A DNA stretch of 64,000 nucleotides from Kibdelosporangium sp. MJ126-NF4 (lineage in GTDB: Bacteria > Actinomycetota > Actinomycetes > Mycobacteriales > Pseudonocardiaceae), in NCBI RefSeq assembly GCF_000826545.1, contig NZ_CDME01000010.1:179795-243794 (forward strand). The letters are read 5' to 3'. The translations under genes were made by a program, and so were the position numbers. The notes under the pieces were generated by a model. That model had not been told where the DNA came from and ran no database searches. It worked only from the letters and a program-made list of their open reading frames with translations. Positions 35,604-44,463 of the stretch are shown here, one piece after another (position 1 is the first letter of the stretch; each line of letters opens with the position of its first letter).

Positions 35604-35981
35604 ATGAGCATCGAAGAGTTGGACCTGACCACAGCGACTGACGTTCCGGGATCGTGGGTCTCGGCGGCGTGCACTCTGCCGACGGCCGAGCAGCCGCTGC
35701 GGGAGGCGGAGTTCGACGACTTGTTCGTGTCAGCGGTACGGAAGGCGGAGCTGCTTGATTCTGCCCGGCTCCGGCTTGAGCTGGAGCCGACCGTGGAGGT
35801 GGCGGGGACTGCCGCCGCGTTGGTGGTGCGGGAGACGGGGTGCTGCTCGTTCTTCACGTTCACGCTGACGGCGACCGCGGCGACGCTGGCGTTGGAGGTG
35901 TCGGTGTCCTCGGCGCACGTCGAGGTACTGGCGGCGCTCGCTGCTCGCGCGGCGGCCCTGTCTGCCGGGACGACGTCGTGA
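35604..35981 (+). CDS. Small protein encoded with a MerR regulator
   Basis: 125 residues: conserved-looking hydrophilic N-terminus and a C-terminal sheet with a vicinal cysteine pair in ETGCCSFFTFTLT. A third Cys lies in SAACTLP. I do not recognise a characterised family; proteins of this kind are found beside MerR genes and the Cys pair suggests metal or thiol binding (inference). The ATG at 35604 is preferred to an in-frame ATG at 35487, because the MerR-type promoter lies between them. Overlaps merR by GTGA. Confidence 0.72.
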   Translation: MSIEELDLTTATDVPGSWVSAACTLPTAEQPLREAEFDDLFVSAVRKAELLDSARLRLELEPTVEVAGTAAALVVRETGCCSFFTFTLTATAATLALEVSVSSAHVEVLAALAARAAALSAGTTS

Positions 35982-36421
35982 TCGGATTGCGTAGCGGTGC
36001 GGTGGCGGACGCGGCTGGGGTGAACCTTCAGACGCTGAGGTACTACGAGCGTCGGGGGTTGCTGGCTGAGCCGGAACGCACGTCGGGTGGGCACCGGGTG
36101 TACCCGCCCGAGGCGGTCACCGTGTTGCGTGTCATCAAGGCCGCGCAGGGTTTGGGATTCACGCTGGACGAGGTCGCCGAGCTGCTGGAGCTCGGCCACC
36201 ACCGTCACCGTAGCCCGCATCCGACGGACGGACTGGCTGCTCGCACTGCGGTGAAGCTGGCCGAGATCGAGGCCAAGCTCGCCGACCTTGCCATTATCCG
36301 CGACACGCTGCGCGCGGCACTGGAGGCTGGTTGCGACGATCTGCTCGCGTGTGCGGAGGCGCCGGACTGTCCGCTGCCTTTCGCGCGTATCGTCCATGAT
36401 GGTCCTGCCGATGGGCGTTGA
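35978..36421 (+). CDS. MerR-family transcriptional regulator
   Basis: 147 residues, GTG start. N-terminal winged helix GAVADAAGVNLQTLRYYERR-GLL, then RTSGGHRVYPPEAVTVLRVI, a dimerisation coiled coil (RTAVKLAEIEAKLADLAIIR) and a C-terminal Cys cluster GCDDLLACAEAPDCPLP like the metal-binding loop of mercury/zinc-type MerR proteins, but lacking the upstream Cys79-type ligand in the LLELG stretch. Probably activates the operon from the promoter at 35566-35597. Confidence 0.92.
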   Translation: MIGLRSGAVADAAGVNLQTLRYYERRGLLAEPERTSGGHRVYPPEAVTVLRVIKAAQGLGFTLDEVAELLELGHHRHRSPHPTDGLAARTAVKLAEIEAKLADLAIIRDTLRAALEAGCDDLLACAEAPDCPLPFARIVHDGPADGR

Positions 36422-36490
36422 CGGCCGGACGGGCACCGACCCGGTCTCGTGTGATGACTGTGTCGCCGAGCCGCGGCTACGGTCGTGATC

Positions 36491-36823
36491 ATGACCGTTG
36501 TTCGATCTCTGGTGCTGTTCGTGTTGGCCGCGTTCGCTGAAATCGGCGGTGCGTGGCTGGTGTGGCAAGGCTGGCGCGAGGATCGCGGCCTCTGGTGGAT
36601 CGCCGCCGGGGTGATCGCGCTCGGCGTCTACGGGTTCGTCGCGACATTCCAGCCCGACCCGAACTTCGGCCGCATCCTCGCCGCCTACGGTGGCATCTTC
36701 GTCGCGGGCTCACTTGCCTGGGGCGTTGTCGTGGACAAGTTCCAGCCCGACCGCTTCGACTACATCGGCGCGGCGATCTGCATGATCGGCGTCGCGGTGA
36801 TCATGTACGCCCCTCGAACCTGA
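36491..36823 (+). CDS. UPF0060/YnfA-family small membrane protein
   Basis: 110 residues, four TM helices, matching YnfA in length and pattern: [20 protein letters not shown] at the N-terminus, [19 protein letters not shown] in the middle and [19 protein letters not shown] at the end. Belongs to the SMR-like fold; suspected small-molecule exporter. Follows merR by 69 bp. Confidence 0.93.
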   Translation: MTVVRSLVLFVLAAFAEIGGAWLVWQGWREDRGLWWIAAGVIALGVYGFVATFQPDPNFGRILAAYGGIFVAGSLAWGVVVDKFQPDRFDYIGAAICMIGVAVIMYAPRT

Positions 36824-36941
36824 ACCCAGTCCACAGGGGATGCCGATTCCTTTCCTCGGCAGCCGAGGTCTACATGCCTGACGGCGCGGCTCGCTGAAGT
36901 GGTCGGCCGCGATGAGGCAAGCCGAAAGGACTCTGATCGCC

Positions 36942-37934
36942 GTGAGCATTCCCGCCACCATGCGTGCTCTGCAGCAAACCTCACTGAAGGGGCCGCAGGA
37001 CGTACGGCTGATCACCGACGCGCCGGTACCGAGCCCCGGCCACGGTGAGGTCCTGATCCGGGTCGTCGCCGCCGGTGTCAACTTCGGTGACATCACCCAG
37101 GCTTACGGCACGTTCCTTGGCGGACCGCAGCCACCGTATCTGGCGGGTTTCGAGGCTGTCGGCGAGGTCGTGGCGGTAGGTGAGGCAGTGACCAGCCCAC
37201 AATCGGGGAGCCGCGTCGTCGGCTTCGGATACGGGGCTTTCGCCGAATACATGGTCCTGCCCGCTGTCGGGGCGACGCCGGTGCCTGATGGCTGGGCAGC
37301 CGAGCAGGCTCTGGGCCTGGTCGTGAACTGGCCCACCGCACTTGCCGCGCTCACGTCCATGGGCCGCGTCGCCTCCGGCGAGACCGTGCTGGTCCACGCC
37401 GCGGCGGGTGCGACCGGCCAGGCCGCGGTGACCTTGGCCAAACACTATGGCGCGACGGTCATCGCCAGCGCCTCGCCGAGCAAACACAAGGCAGTGCTGG
37501 CGTTGGGCGCCGATCACGTCCTGGACTCCCACGATGGCGACCTCGCCGCCGAGGTGCTGCGGCTGACCGGTGGTGCCGGTGCCGACCTGGTGCTGGAGTC
37601 GGCGGGTGGTGCCACGTTCAGTGCCAGCCTGGCCGCGGCGAAGCCGGTCACCGGCAGGGTCGTCGTCCTCGGGTTGGCGGGCGGGCAAGCCTCGATCACC
37701 AACTGGGATCTGGTGTACAGGTACCAGATCCACATCATCGGGTTCAACATGGGCGTGCTGGTCCGGACCGCACCCCGGATCTACGGAGAGCTCCTGGGCG
37801 AGCTGGCCGCCCTTGTCGGCGCAGGCGTCCTCACGCCCGTTCACCCCACCGTCCACGACCTGGCCGACGGCCCCAAGGCCCTCGCTGAACTGGAAGGCAG
37901 GGCGACCGTCGGCAAACTGGCTCTGCGGCCTTGA
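36942..37934 (+). CDS. NADPH:quinone-oxidoreductase-like MDR protein
   Basis: 330 residues. GroES-like N-terminal domain (VLIRVVAAGVNFGDITQAYG, ending GFEAVGEVVAVGEAV) and Rossmann domain with the AAGATGQAAVTLAKHYGA cofactor loop and GADHVLDSH. No catalytic-zinc cysteines, so zinc-free quinone/enoyl reductase class. GTG start with AAAGGA at 36925-36930; an in-frame ATG 18 bases later is possible. Followed by an ECF sigma gene at 38064, which may regulate it. Confidence 0.9.
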   Translation: MSIPATMRALQQTSLKGPQDVRLITDAPVPSPGHGEVLIRVVAAGVNFGDITQAYGTFLGGPQPPYLAGFEAVGEVVAVGEAVTSPQSGSRVVGFGYGAFAEYMVLPAVGATPVPDGWAAEQALGLVVNWPTALAALTSMGRVASGETVLVHAAAGATGQAAVTLAKHYGATVIASASPSKHKAVLALGADHVLDSHDGDLAAEVLRLTGGAGADLVLESAGGATFSASLAAAKPVTGRVVVLGLAGGQASITNWDLVYRYQIHIIGFNMGVLVRTAPRIYGELLGELAALVGAGVLTPVHPTVHDLADGPKALAELEGRATVGKLALRP

Positions 37935-37994
37935 GCACCGCGCTGACCTGGGCTTCGATTCCTTTGCCGGTGTGGTCCGGTCGTACTGGGTGAT

Positions 37995-38013
37995 GGTCCC
38001 GACCGGCGGGACC
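37995..38013 (+). terminator. Possible weak hairpin terminator
   Basis: GGTCCCG (37995-38001) and CGGGACC (38007-38013) with a 5-nt loop, 60 bp after the quinone-oxidoreductase stop. Short stem and no U tract. Confidence 0.35.
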
Positions 38014-38063
38014 AGCCCGGACGAGGAGCAGCGCATGGTCGGCGAGCGTCTTAAGGTCACCGC

Positions 38064-39059
38064 ATGACCGGGCAGGTGCGGGACGTGGCGAACCATGACC
38101 AGTTCGCTGCCGAGACCGAGCGGTTCCGCCGGGAGTTGGTGGCGCACTGTTATCGGATGGTCGGCTCGGCGCACGATGCCGAGGACCTGGTGCAGGAAAC
38201 ATACCTTCGGGCGTGGCGTTCCTACGCCGGGTTCGAGGGTCGCGCGTCGATTCGGTCCTGGCTCTACAGGATCGCCACCAACGTCTGCCTGACCGCGTTG
38301 GAGCCGGGCCGGATCCGGGTGCTGCCCTCGGGCCTGGCGGGCGCGTACGACGGACCCGATCGCCCGCCGAACCTTGTCGCGCCGGGCGCGGTCTCCTGGC
38401 TGGAACCGCTGCCGGACCACTGGATCGCCCCGGCCGCCGACGACCCGGCCGCGGCGGTCGTCGCGCGTGAGTCGGTTCGGCTGGCGCTCATCGCAAGCCT
38501 GCAGCACCTGCCCGCCCGGCAACGCGTGATCCTCATCCTGCGGGAGGTGCTGGCGTTCTCCGCGGCCGAAACCGCACAGATCCTCGGCACCACCACGGCG
38601 GCGGTCAAAAGCGGTCTCCAGCGCGCACGCACCCGGATGGGCGAACTGGAGCCAGCGCCCGAGGACCTGCTCGAACCGACCGACCAGCGTGCGCGTGCGC
38701 TGCTCGACGGCTACATCGCAGCCTTCGAGCACTCCGACGCAGGCCTGCTGGAACACGTCTTGCGAACGGACGCCACGCTCGAAGCGACACCGTTCCGTGA
38801 CTGGCAGGCAGGCCGGGTGAAGTGCGTCCACATGCTCGACACGTACGTGCTGGGCACGCCGGGTGACTGGCGGATGATCGCTACGACGGCGAATGGCCAG
38901 CCCGCCGCCGTCGTATACCACCGCGACCCGGATGGCGCACTCAGGGCGAACGGCATTGTGGTGCTCACCCCCACCGCCGCCGGTGTCTCCCGTGTCACCG
39001 CGTTCCACCATTCGCCGCTGGCCGAGATGTTCGGCTTCCCGAACGTGCTCGTCGACTGA
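38064..39059 (+). CDS. ECF sigma factor with C-terminal SnoaL-like domain (SigG/SigJ type)
   Basis: 331 residues. Region 2: CYRMVGSAHDAEDLVQETYL to RSWLYRIATNVCLTAL. Region 4: LQHLPARQRVILILREVLAF with HTH AAETAQILGTTTAAVKSGLQ. C-terminal about 210-331 is a SnoaL/NTF2-fold extension (ALLDGYIAAFEHSDAGLLEH), which in these sigma groups replaces an anti-sigma factor and autoregulates activity. No anti-sigma gene adjacent, consistent with that. Its TGA abuts the stop of the convergent hydrolase with no gap. Confidence 0.93.
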   Translation: MTGQVRDVANHDQFAAETERFRRELVAHCYRMVGSAHDAEDLVQETYLRAWRSYAGFEGRASIRSWLYRIATNVCLTALEPGRIRVLPSGLAGAYDGPDRPPNLVAPGAVSWLEPLPDHWIAPAADDPAAAVVARESVRLALIASLQHLPARQRVILILREVLAFSAAETAQILGTTTAAVKSGLQRARTRMGELEPAPEDLLEPTDQRARALLDGYIAAFEHSDAGLLEHVLRTDATLEATPFRDWQAGRVKCVHMLDTYVLGTPGDWRMIATTANGQPAAVVYHRDPDGALRANGIVVLTPTAAGVSRVTAFHHSPLAEMFGFPNVLVD

Positions 39060-40604
39060 TCAGCGCCCCGGATACGGCAGTGGGACGTCCGAGTCGGCCC
39101 TGGTGAGCGTGGTGTCCAGGAACGGGTTCGGGTTGGCCGGACACACCGTGCCCTCGGCGGGCAAGGTGCCGGTAAGCAGGTAGTTGTCGATGTGTCGTGC
39201 CGAGCAGGTGTTGCGGGAGTAGGCCGAGTGGCCCCAGCCCGCGTAGCTGAGCAACCGGCTGCCCTTGAGGTTGCGGGCCGCTGCCTTCGCGCCCGCGTAG
39301 CCGGTGACGCCGTCGAAGTAGTTGCCGACCACGAGCACGGGCGCGGACGTCCTGGTCTTCCACGGTCCGGTGAACCGGTCTTGGTTGACCGGCCAGTCGG
39401 CGCAGGACGCGTTGTCCCACCACCAGAACGGTCCGAGCCGCGACCCGGCTTCGGCGTACCGGCCGACGGCCTGGAACTCCCGGAACGAACGCGGGAACTC
39501 GATGTCCGCGCAGACGTTGCCGTAGTAGCCGTCGAAGCCGTTCGGGTACGGGTCCTGTCGCCGGGCCGCGAGTGGTGTCTCCGCTGGTGGGGCGGTGGCG
39601 ACCGCGGTGAGCAACCGGGTGAAGTCGCGCCAGCGGGTGGTCGAGTACACCGACGAGACGGCCTCGCCGATCAGGGTCGCGTAGTCCACGATCGTGCCGT
39701 CCACGTTGACGGGCTTGGCACGCACCGCGTCCGCCACCTTTTCCCAGCGTGCCTTCGCGGACTGGCCGGGGGAGTGGAACGCGCAGGCGGACCCGGCGGC
39801 GTCACACAGCCGGAGCATTTCCTCGAACGACTCGTTGGCGTTGGTCCGGTCGTCGGAGATCTGCCTGCCGCTTGACCAGAGCGCGGGGTCCAGCACGCCG
39901 TCGATGACCAGCGCGCGGACGGTGTTCGGGAACATGCTCGCGTACGTGCTGCCGATGTAGGTGCCGTAGGAGAAACCGAGGTACGACAGCTTGGAGTCGC
40001 CGACCGCGCGCCGCAGCAGGTCGAGATCCCGCACCACGTCGGCGGTGCTCATGTGCCGGGCGATCGTGCCCGCCTTGTTCAGGCACTTCGGCGCGAGGGA
40101 ACGCACGGCGTCGAAGTACGGGCGCTGGTCGCGTGGCTCGTATGGCCTCGCGTCCACGACCCGCGAGAACGCGTTGAGCTCGCCCACGGTGTCGAAGCAG
40201 CGCAGCGGGTTCGATTCGCCGATTCCGCGCGGGTCGAACCCGAGGATGTCGAACCGTCCGCCCAAATTGGACGACAACGCGGCACCCCTGCTGAACACGT
40301 AGTCCACACCGGACGCGCCCGGCCCGCCGGGGTTGACGAACAGCGTGCCGATCCTGGTTTTCCTGTCGGTGGCCGGTTTGCGGGTCAGCGCGAGCCGGAT
40401 CACCGGTCCGTGCGGGTCGCCGTGGTCCAGTGGGACGTCGGCCGTCGCGCACTCGAACCCGGAATGCTCCGCACCGCAGTCCTGCCAGGCGATCCTCGGG
40501 ACGACCGGCCCTTGGCCCGCTTCGGCGGGGAGCCCCAGCAGCATCCCGCCGAGCACGGTCCCCGACACGACAGCGGCGGTTGCTTTTCTCAGCGATCTCG
40601 TCAC
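39060..40604 (-). CDS. Secreted tripeptidyl-aminopeptidase-like alpha/beta hydrolase
   Basis: 514 residues from the GTG at 40604, giving a compact signal peptide (SLRKATAAVVSGTVLGGMLL then PAEAG). Alpha/beta hydrolase with nucleophile GFSYGTYIGS, oxyanion region NPGGPGASGVDYV, and the acid/base residues in the C-terminal TAP domain (NYFDGVTGY and YAGWGHSAYSRNTCSA). Matches Streptomyces SlpD/SlpE/Tap-type exported peptidases. In-frame GTG at 40625 and TTG at 40664 are alternatives. Divergent from the siderophore-interacting protein, with an iron box between them. Confidence 0.9.
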   Translation of the reverse strand: MTRSLRKATAAVVSGTVLGGMLLGLPAEAGQGPVVPRIAWQDCGAEHSGFECATADVPLDHGDPHGPVIRLALTRKPATDRKTRIGTLFVNPGGPGASGVDYVFSRGAALSSNLGGRFDILGFDPRGIGESNPLRCFDTVGELNAFSRVVDARPYEPRDQRPYFDAVRSLAPKCLNKAGTIARHMSTADVVRDLDLLRRAVGDSKLSYLGFSYGTYIGSTYASMFPNTVRALVIDGVLDPALWSSGRQISDDRTNANESFEEMLRLCDAAGSACAFHSPGQSAKARWEKVADAVRAKPVNVDGTIVDYATLIGEAVSSVYSTTRWRDFTRLLTAVATAPPAETPLAARRQDPYPNGFDGYYGNVCADIEFPRSFREFQAVGRYAEAGSRLGPFWWWDNASCADWPVNQDRFTGPWKTRTSAPVLVVGNYFDGVTGYAGAKAAARNLKGSRLLSYAGWGHSAYSRNTCSARHIDNYLLTGTLPAEGTVCPANPNPFLDTTLTRADSDVPLPYPGR

Positions 40605-40674
40605 GGAACGTATTCTGTCGTACACCCGGTGTTCTTCGCGTGCTGGCGGACTTCGGCTCGGCAACCGGAGTACG

Positions 40675-40693
40675 TTAGGTTAGGCTAGCCTAT
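40675..40693. promoter_or_regulatory. Iron box (IdeR/DmdR1-type operator)
   Basis: TTAGGTTAGGCTAGCCTAT matches the actinobacterial iron-box consensus (TTAGGTTAGGCTAACCTAA) at 17 of 19 positions. Lies 60 bp before the siderophore-interacting protein and 70 bp before the divergent hydrolase. With ferrous iron the repressor should bind here and shut off at least the + gene. Confidence 0.88.
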
Positions 40694-40753
40694 TATCGTC
40701 GTTCCCTAGAGCGCACAACGGCTTGCCCGTTTTGGTACGCGTGAGAGGAAACC

Positions 40754-41566
40754 ATGGCTGACCTTGCCTACTGGCCGGTGGAAGTCCGCCGGATCACCGC
40801 GCCGACGCCCGGCACCCGCCGGGTCACGTTCGGCGCCCCCGGCTTCGAGCAGTTCCCGAAAGCGGGGCCGGATCAGTACTTCAAGCTGTTCATGCCGCTG
40901 GCAGGCCAGACCGAGCCGAGACTGCCCGATCCGGTCGAGGGCGGCGACGTCCGGTCGTGGTACGTCAGTTACCTGTCGATGCCCGACGAGCTGCGCCCAC
41001 CGATGCGGACCTTCACCGTCCGCCACCACCGCGCGGACCACCAGGAGATCGACGTCGACTTCGTCGTGCACGACGACGGCGCGGCCCAGCGGTGGCTGCG
41101 TACGGTCGAACCGGGCGACAAGGTCACGTTGCTCGGCGCCAACTCCCTCTATCACCCGCCCGCGGGCACCGAATGGCAGCTGCTGATCGGTGACGAGACC
41201 GCGGTGCCCGCGATCAGCGCGATCGTCGAGCAGTTGCCGCCGGGCACTCGGGCTGTCGTGATCGCCGACGTGCCCGACGCGGGCGAGGAGCTCAAGTGGG
41301 ACACCGAAGGCGACGTCGACACCACGTGGCTGCATCGGGGAAGCCTGCTCGACGCGGTTCGCGCGGCCACCTTGCCGCAAGGACAGTGCTACGCCTGGGT
41401 GGCCGGTGAGGCGAGCATGGTCCGCGACGTGCGCAGGCACCTCGTGGGCGACCGGGCCTTCCCGAAGAACACCATCACGTTCACCGGTTACTGGCGTGTC
41501 GGCAGGACTGAGGAACAGGTCAGTCGTGACGCCGTCGAGACGGGGACCAGGGACGAGGACGACTAG
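40754..41566 (+). CDS. Siderophore-interacting protein (ferric-siderophore reductase)
   Basis: 270 residues. FAD-binding beta barrel with the MRTFTVRHHR motif (about residues 84-93), followed by LLGANSLYHPP and a SIP C-terminal domain (CYAWVAGEASMVRDVRRHLV, TFTGYWRVGRTEE). Reduces ferric siderophores in the cytoplasm to release iron, using NAD(P)H. RBS GAGAGGAAA. The iron box upstream fits iron-regulated expression. No siderophore biosynthesis genes lie in the window. Confidence 0.95.
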   Translation: MADLAYWPVEVRRITAPTPGTRRVTFGAPGFEQFPKAGPDQYFKLFMPLAGQTEPRLPDPVEGGDVRSWYVSYLSMPDELRPPMRTFTVRHHRADHQEIDVDFVVHDDGAAQRWLRTVEPGDKVTLLGANSLYHPPAGTEWQLLIGDETAVPAISAIVEQLPPGTRAVVIADVPDAGEELKWDTEGDVDTTWLHRGSLLDAVRAATLPQGQCYAWVAGEASMVRDVRRHLVGDRAFPKNTITFTGYWRVGRTEEQVSRDAVETGTRDEDD

Positions 41567-41664
41567 AACCCTTGTGAAAAGAATTTCGGCGGCTGTGTCG
41601 ATCCGCCGTCTGCTCGCTCGACGCGTAGAAAGAGAGCCCAGATCGAGCGAAAGCGAGCAGGACG

Positions 41665-42555
41665 ATGAACAGGATTGCCAAGATCGCCGCGACCGCCCTC
41701 GTCGCCGTGACCGCCCTCGCGATCGGCCCGGCAGCCAACGGTGACGTCGACACGGCGCGCGGCCGCGGACACTACGCGGACGTCAACGGCCTGCGGATGT
41801 ACTACGAGGTGCACGGCAAGGACCGGGGCAAGCCGCCGGTCGTGCTGATCCACGGCGCGTTCTCCGCGACCGGCACCTCCTGGGGAGAGCTGATCGGCGG
41901 CATCGCCAAGACCCGCAAGGTCATCTCGGTCGAGCAGCAGGGCCACGGGCACACCGCCGACGTCGCCGACCGGCCGTTGCGCCTTGAGCAGATGGCGCAG
42001 GACACGACTGACCTGCTCGACAAGATCGGCGTGCCGAAGGCGGACGTCTGGGGCTACAGCATGGGCGCCGGAGTGGCGATGCGGATGGCCGTCAGGCACC
42101 CGGCGAAGGTGAACAAGCTGGTCTTCATGTCCGCGGCGATCAACAACGGCGGCTACCACCCCGGCTACGTGGAGATGATGGAGCAACTCCAGCCGGAGCA
42201 CCTGTACGGCAGCCCGTTCCACCAGGAATACCTGCGCACCAACCCGAAGCCGGAGAACTTCGACCTGCTCGTGACAAAGGTCAAGGACATGGTCCGGCAC
42301 GCCGGGCCCGTGCCGAGCGAGACCGTCAAGGCGTTGAAGGCACCGGTGCTGACGGTCATCGGTGACTCCGACATCGTCCGCCCCGAGCACGCTGTCGAAC
42401 TGTTCCGCCTGACCGGCGGCGGCGTGGCCGGTGACATCGTCGGTCTGCCGAACTCGGAGCTGGCGGTCCTGCCCGGCTCCACGCACGTCACGACGGCGCA
42501 CCAGAAGGTGCTGACAGCTCTGGTGCCGACGTTCCTCGACCGGCCGGTCGTCTGA
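41665..42555 (+). CDS. Exported alpha/beta hydrolase
   Basis: 296 residues with a signal peptide (RIAKIAATALVAVTALAIGP then ANGD). Hydrolase fold: oxyanion VVLIHGAFSATG, nucleophile WGYSMGAGVAMRMA, acid GDSDIV and His in PGSTHVTTAH. Substrate unknown (ester, lactone or peroxidase-like). Separated by 98 bp from the preceding gene; followed by a clear terminator. Confidence 0.9.
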   Translation: MNRIAKIAATALVAVTALAIGPAANGDVDTARGRGHYADVNGLRMYYEVHGKDRGKPPVVLIHGAFSATGTSWGELIGGIAKTRKVISVEQQGHGHTADVADRPLRLEQMAQDTTDLLDKIGVPKADVWGYSMGAGVAMRMAVRHPAKVNKLVFMSAAINNGGYHPGYVEMMEQLQPEHLYGSPFHQEYLRTNPKPENFDLLVTKVKDMVRHAGPVPSETVKALKAPVLTVIGDSDIVRPEHAVELFRLTGGGVAGDIVGLPNSELAVLPGSTHVTTAHQKVLTALVPTFLDRPVV

Positions 42556-42570
42556 TTTCCCTTGCACTGG

Positions 42571-42602
42571 AACATCCCGCGTCGCATTCGGCGCGGGATG
42601 TT
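42571..42602 (+). terminator. Intrinsic-type hairpin terminator
   Basis: 11-bp stem AACATCCCGCG (42571-42581) / CGCGGGATGTT (42592-42602), 10-nt loop, directly followed by TTCAGG; 15 bp after the hydrolase stop. Confidence 0.85.
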
Positions 42603-42616
42603 TCAGGTTTACGATC

Positions 42617-43477
42617 ATGAGCGTGACGTCGTCGGCCGTGCGCCCACCGGACTCTGTGCTGGCCGCGTTCGAGGTCAAGGACGATCCCGTCCTGTTGCCC
42701 GGTGGCAAAGGAGGGACGTGGCGTGCTGGCCACCTGGTCCTCAAGCCGGTGGAATTCCTGGCCGAGACACTGTGGCGCGCGGAAGTGCTCGACGGACTGC
42801 CGGACCGGGCCGAATTCCGGATCGCCCGCCCAGTCAGGACCAGGGAAGGCGGGTGGGTGGTCCAAGGCTGGGAGGCGAGTCTGCTTGTCGCGGGCAGTCC
42901 GGACACCAGTCGACTGGATGACGTGCTGCGCGCGGGCATCGCCTTCCACGCGGCCATCGCCGACGAGCCCCGGCCGGATTTCCTGGACCTGCGCGATGAT
43001 CCCTGGTCCTATGGGGACCGTGTCGCGTGGGACGAGCTTCCCCTCCAGGCCACCCCGGCGGCCATGGACCTGCTGCAACCGCTCGTCCACGTTCGTCAGC
43101 CGGTCGACCTCGTCTCACAGGTGGTGCACGGCGACCTGCCCGGCAACGTGATGTTCGCCGACGACCTGCCACCAGCGATCATCGACTGGCCCGCGTACTG
43201 GCGGCCCACCTCGTGGGCGTCCGCGGTCGCGGTCGCGGACGCCCTGTGCTGGTACAACGCCACGCCCGACCTGCTCGCCCGGTGGGCCCACCTGCCCGAA
43301 TGGGGCCAGATGCTGGTCCGTGCCCTGATCTACCGGATCATCACCGACGACAAGGCTGTCGGGCCGACTGTGTGGACGCCGGGTCACATCAGCGCGTACC
43401 GGCCGGTGATCGACCTCGTCGTCAACCAGGTGGATCCGGCAGCGGGATGGCACGATCTGTGGGGTACGTGTCGTTGA
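42617..43477 (+). CDS. Aminoglycoside-phosphotransferase-fold protein (TIGR02569-like)
   Basis: 286 residues. Kinase-like fold with an APH-type catalytic loop QVVHGDLPGNVMF and DFG-like DLPPAIIDWPAYWRP. N-terminus VLLPGGKGGTWRAG acts as nucleotide loop. Matches the actinobacterial family of unknown function TIGR02569; not a proven resistance enzyme. Confidence 0.82.
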   Translation: MSVTSSAVRPPDSVLAAFEVKDDPVLLPGGKGGTWRAGHLVLKPVEFLAETLWRAEVLDGLPDRAEFRIARPVRTREGGWVVQGWEASLLVAGSPDTSRLDDVLRAGIAFHAAIADEPRPDFLDLRDDPWSYGDRVAWDELPLQATPAAMDLLQPLVHVRQPVDLVSQVVHGDLPGNVMFADDLPPAIIDWPAYWRPTSWASAVAVADALCWYNATPDLLARWAHLPEWGQMLVRALIYRIITDDKAVGPTVWTPGHISAYRPVIDLVVNQVDPAAGWHDLWGTCR

Positions 43478-43509
43478 CGCCACGCGGTCTGTCGCGGGAC
43501 CGTGCTCGT

Positions 43510-44463
43510 ATGCGCCGCGTCGTCTTCGTCATCTTCGATGGGTTTGAGCTGCTGGACCTCGCTGGGCCCAGCTCGGTGATGGCTCATGCCGACGGCTACA
43601 CCAGCGAGGTGGTGGCGTCGGCTGCCGGTCCGGTCCGTTCGTCCAGTGGCATAGCCGTCGACGCCGTGTTCGGGATCGGCGGGCTGGCTTGCGACGGGAT
43701 CGACACCCTGGTGGTCGTCGGCGGGGGCGGAGTCGACGCGGCGTGTCACGACACCGAACTGGTCGCGTGGATCGCGGCCGCCGGGGCGTCCGCGCGCCGG
43801 GTCACGTCGGTGTGCAGTGGGGTCCTCCTGTTGGCAGCAGCCGGTCTGCTCACCGGGCGACGTGTCACCACGCACTGGGGACGTGAACAGCAGGTGCGGC
43901 TGCGGCACCCGGATCTGGTGGTGGACTGCGATCCGATCTTCATCCGTGACGGTCGCGTGTGGACGTCGGCTGGGGTCTCCGCGGGGATGGACCTGGCGCT
44001 CGCGCTGGTGGAGGACGACCAGGGCAGGGCCGTCGCGCACACGGTCGCGCGCGAGCTGGTGCTGTTCCTGCGCAGGCCGGGAACCCAGTCCCAGTTCAGT
44101 GTTCCGCTGTGGTCGGCGCAGCCGTCGAGCGATTCGATCCGCACGGTGGTGGACGCGGTGCACGCCGATCCCGGCGCCCCGCACAGCATCGCCGACCTCG
44201 CCGCCCGCGGCGGGGTGAGCACCCGGCATCTGCAACGCCGGTTCACCGCCGAAGTCGGTGTGCCACCGGCGACCTACGTCGAGCGGGTGCGGATCGAAGC
44301 GGCGCGACGGGCGCTCGCCGAGAACGACGAGCCCGTCGAAACAGTGGCGCGCCGATGCGGGTTCGGCACAGCCGAGACCCTGCGGCGCAGCTTTCACCGA
44401 CATGTCGGGGTCGCCCCGTCGGACTACCGCGACCGATTCCGGTCAACCAAGGAGTACGCATGA
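43510..44463 (+). CDS. GlxA-type regulator: DJ-1/PfpI domain + AraC HTH
   Basis: 317 residues. N-terminal 1-165 DJ-1/PfpI domain (VFVIFDGFELLDLAGPSSV; elbow VTSVCSGVLLLAAAGLL), C-terminal 215-315 AraC-type double HTH (IADLAARGGVSTRHLQRRF, VETVARRCGFGTAETLRRSF). ATG at 43510. Its TGA overlaps the ATG of the next gene by 4 nt. GlxA regulators usually control catabolic or amino-acid genes nearby. Confidence 0.93.
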   Translation: MRRVVFVIFDGFELLDLAGPSSVMAHADGYTSEVVASAAGPVRSSSGIAVDAVFGIGGLACDGIDTLVVVGGGGVDAACHDTELVAWIAAAGASARRVTSVCSGVLLLAAAGLLTGRRVTTHWGREQQVRLRHPDLVVDCDPIFIRDGRVWTSAGVSAGMDLALALVEDDQGRAVAHTVARELVLFLRRPGTQSQFSVPLWSAQPSSDSIRTVVDAVHADPGAPHSIADLAARGGVSTRHLQRRFTAEVGVPPATYVERVRIEAARRALAENDEPVETVARRCGFGTAETLRRSFHRHVGVAPSDYRDRFRSTKEYA

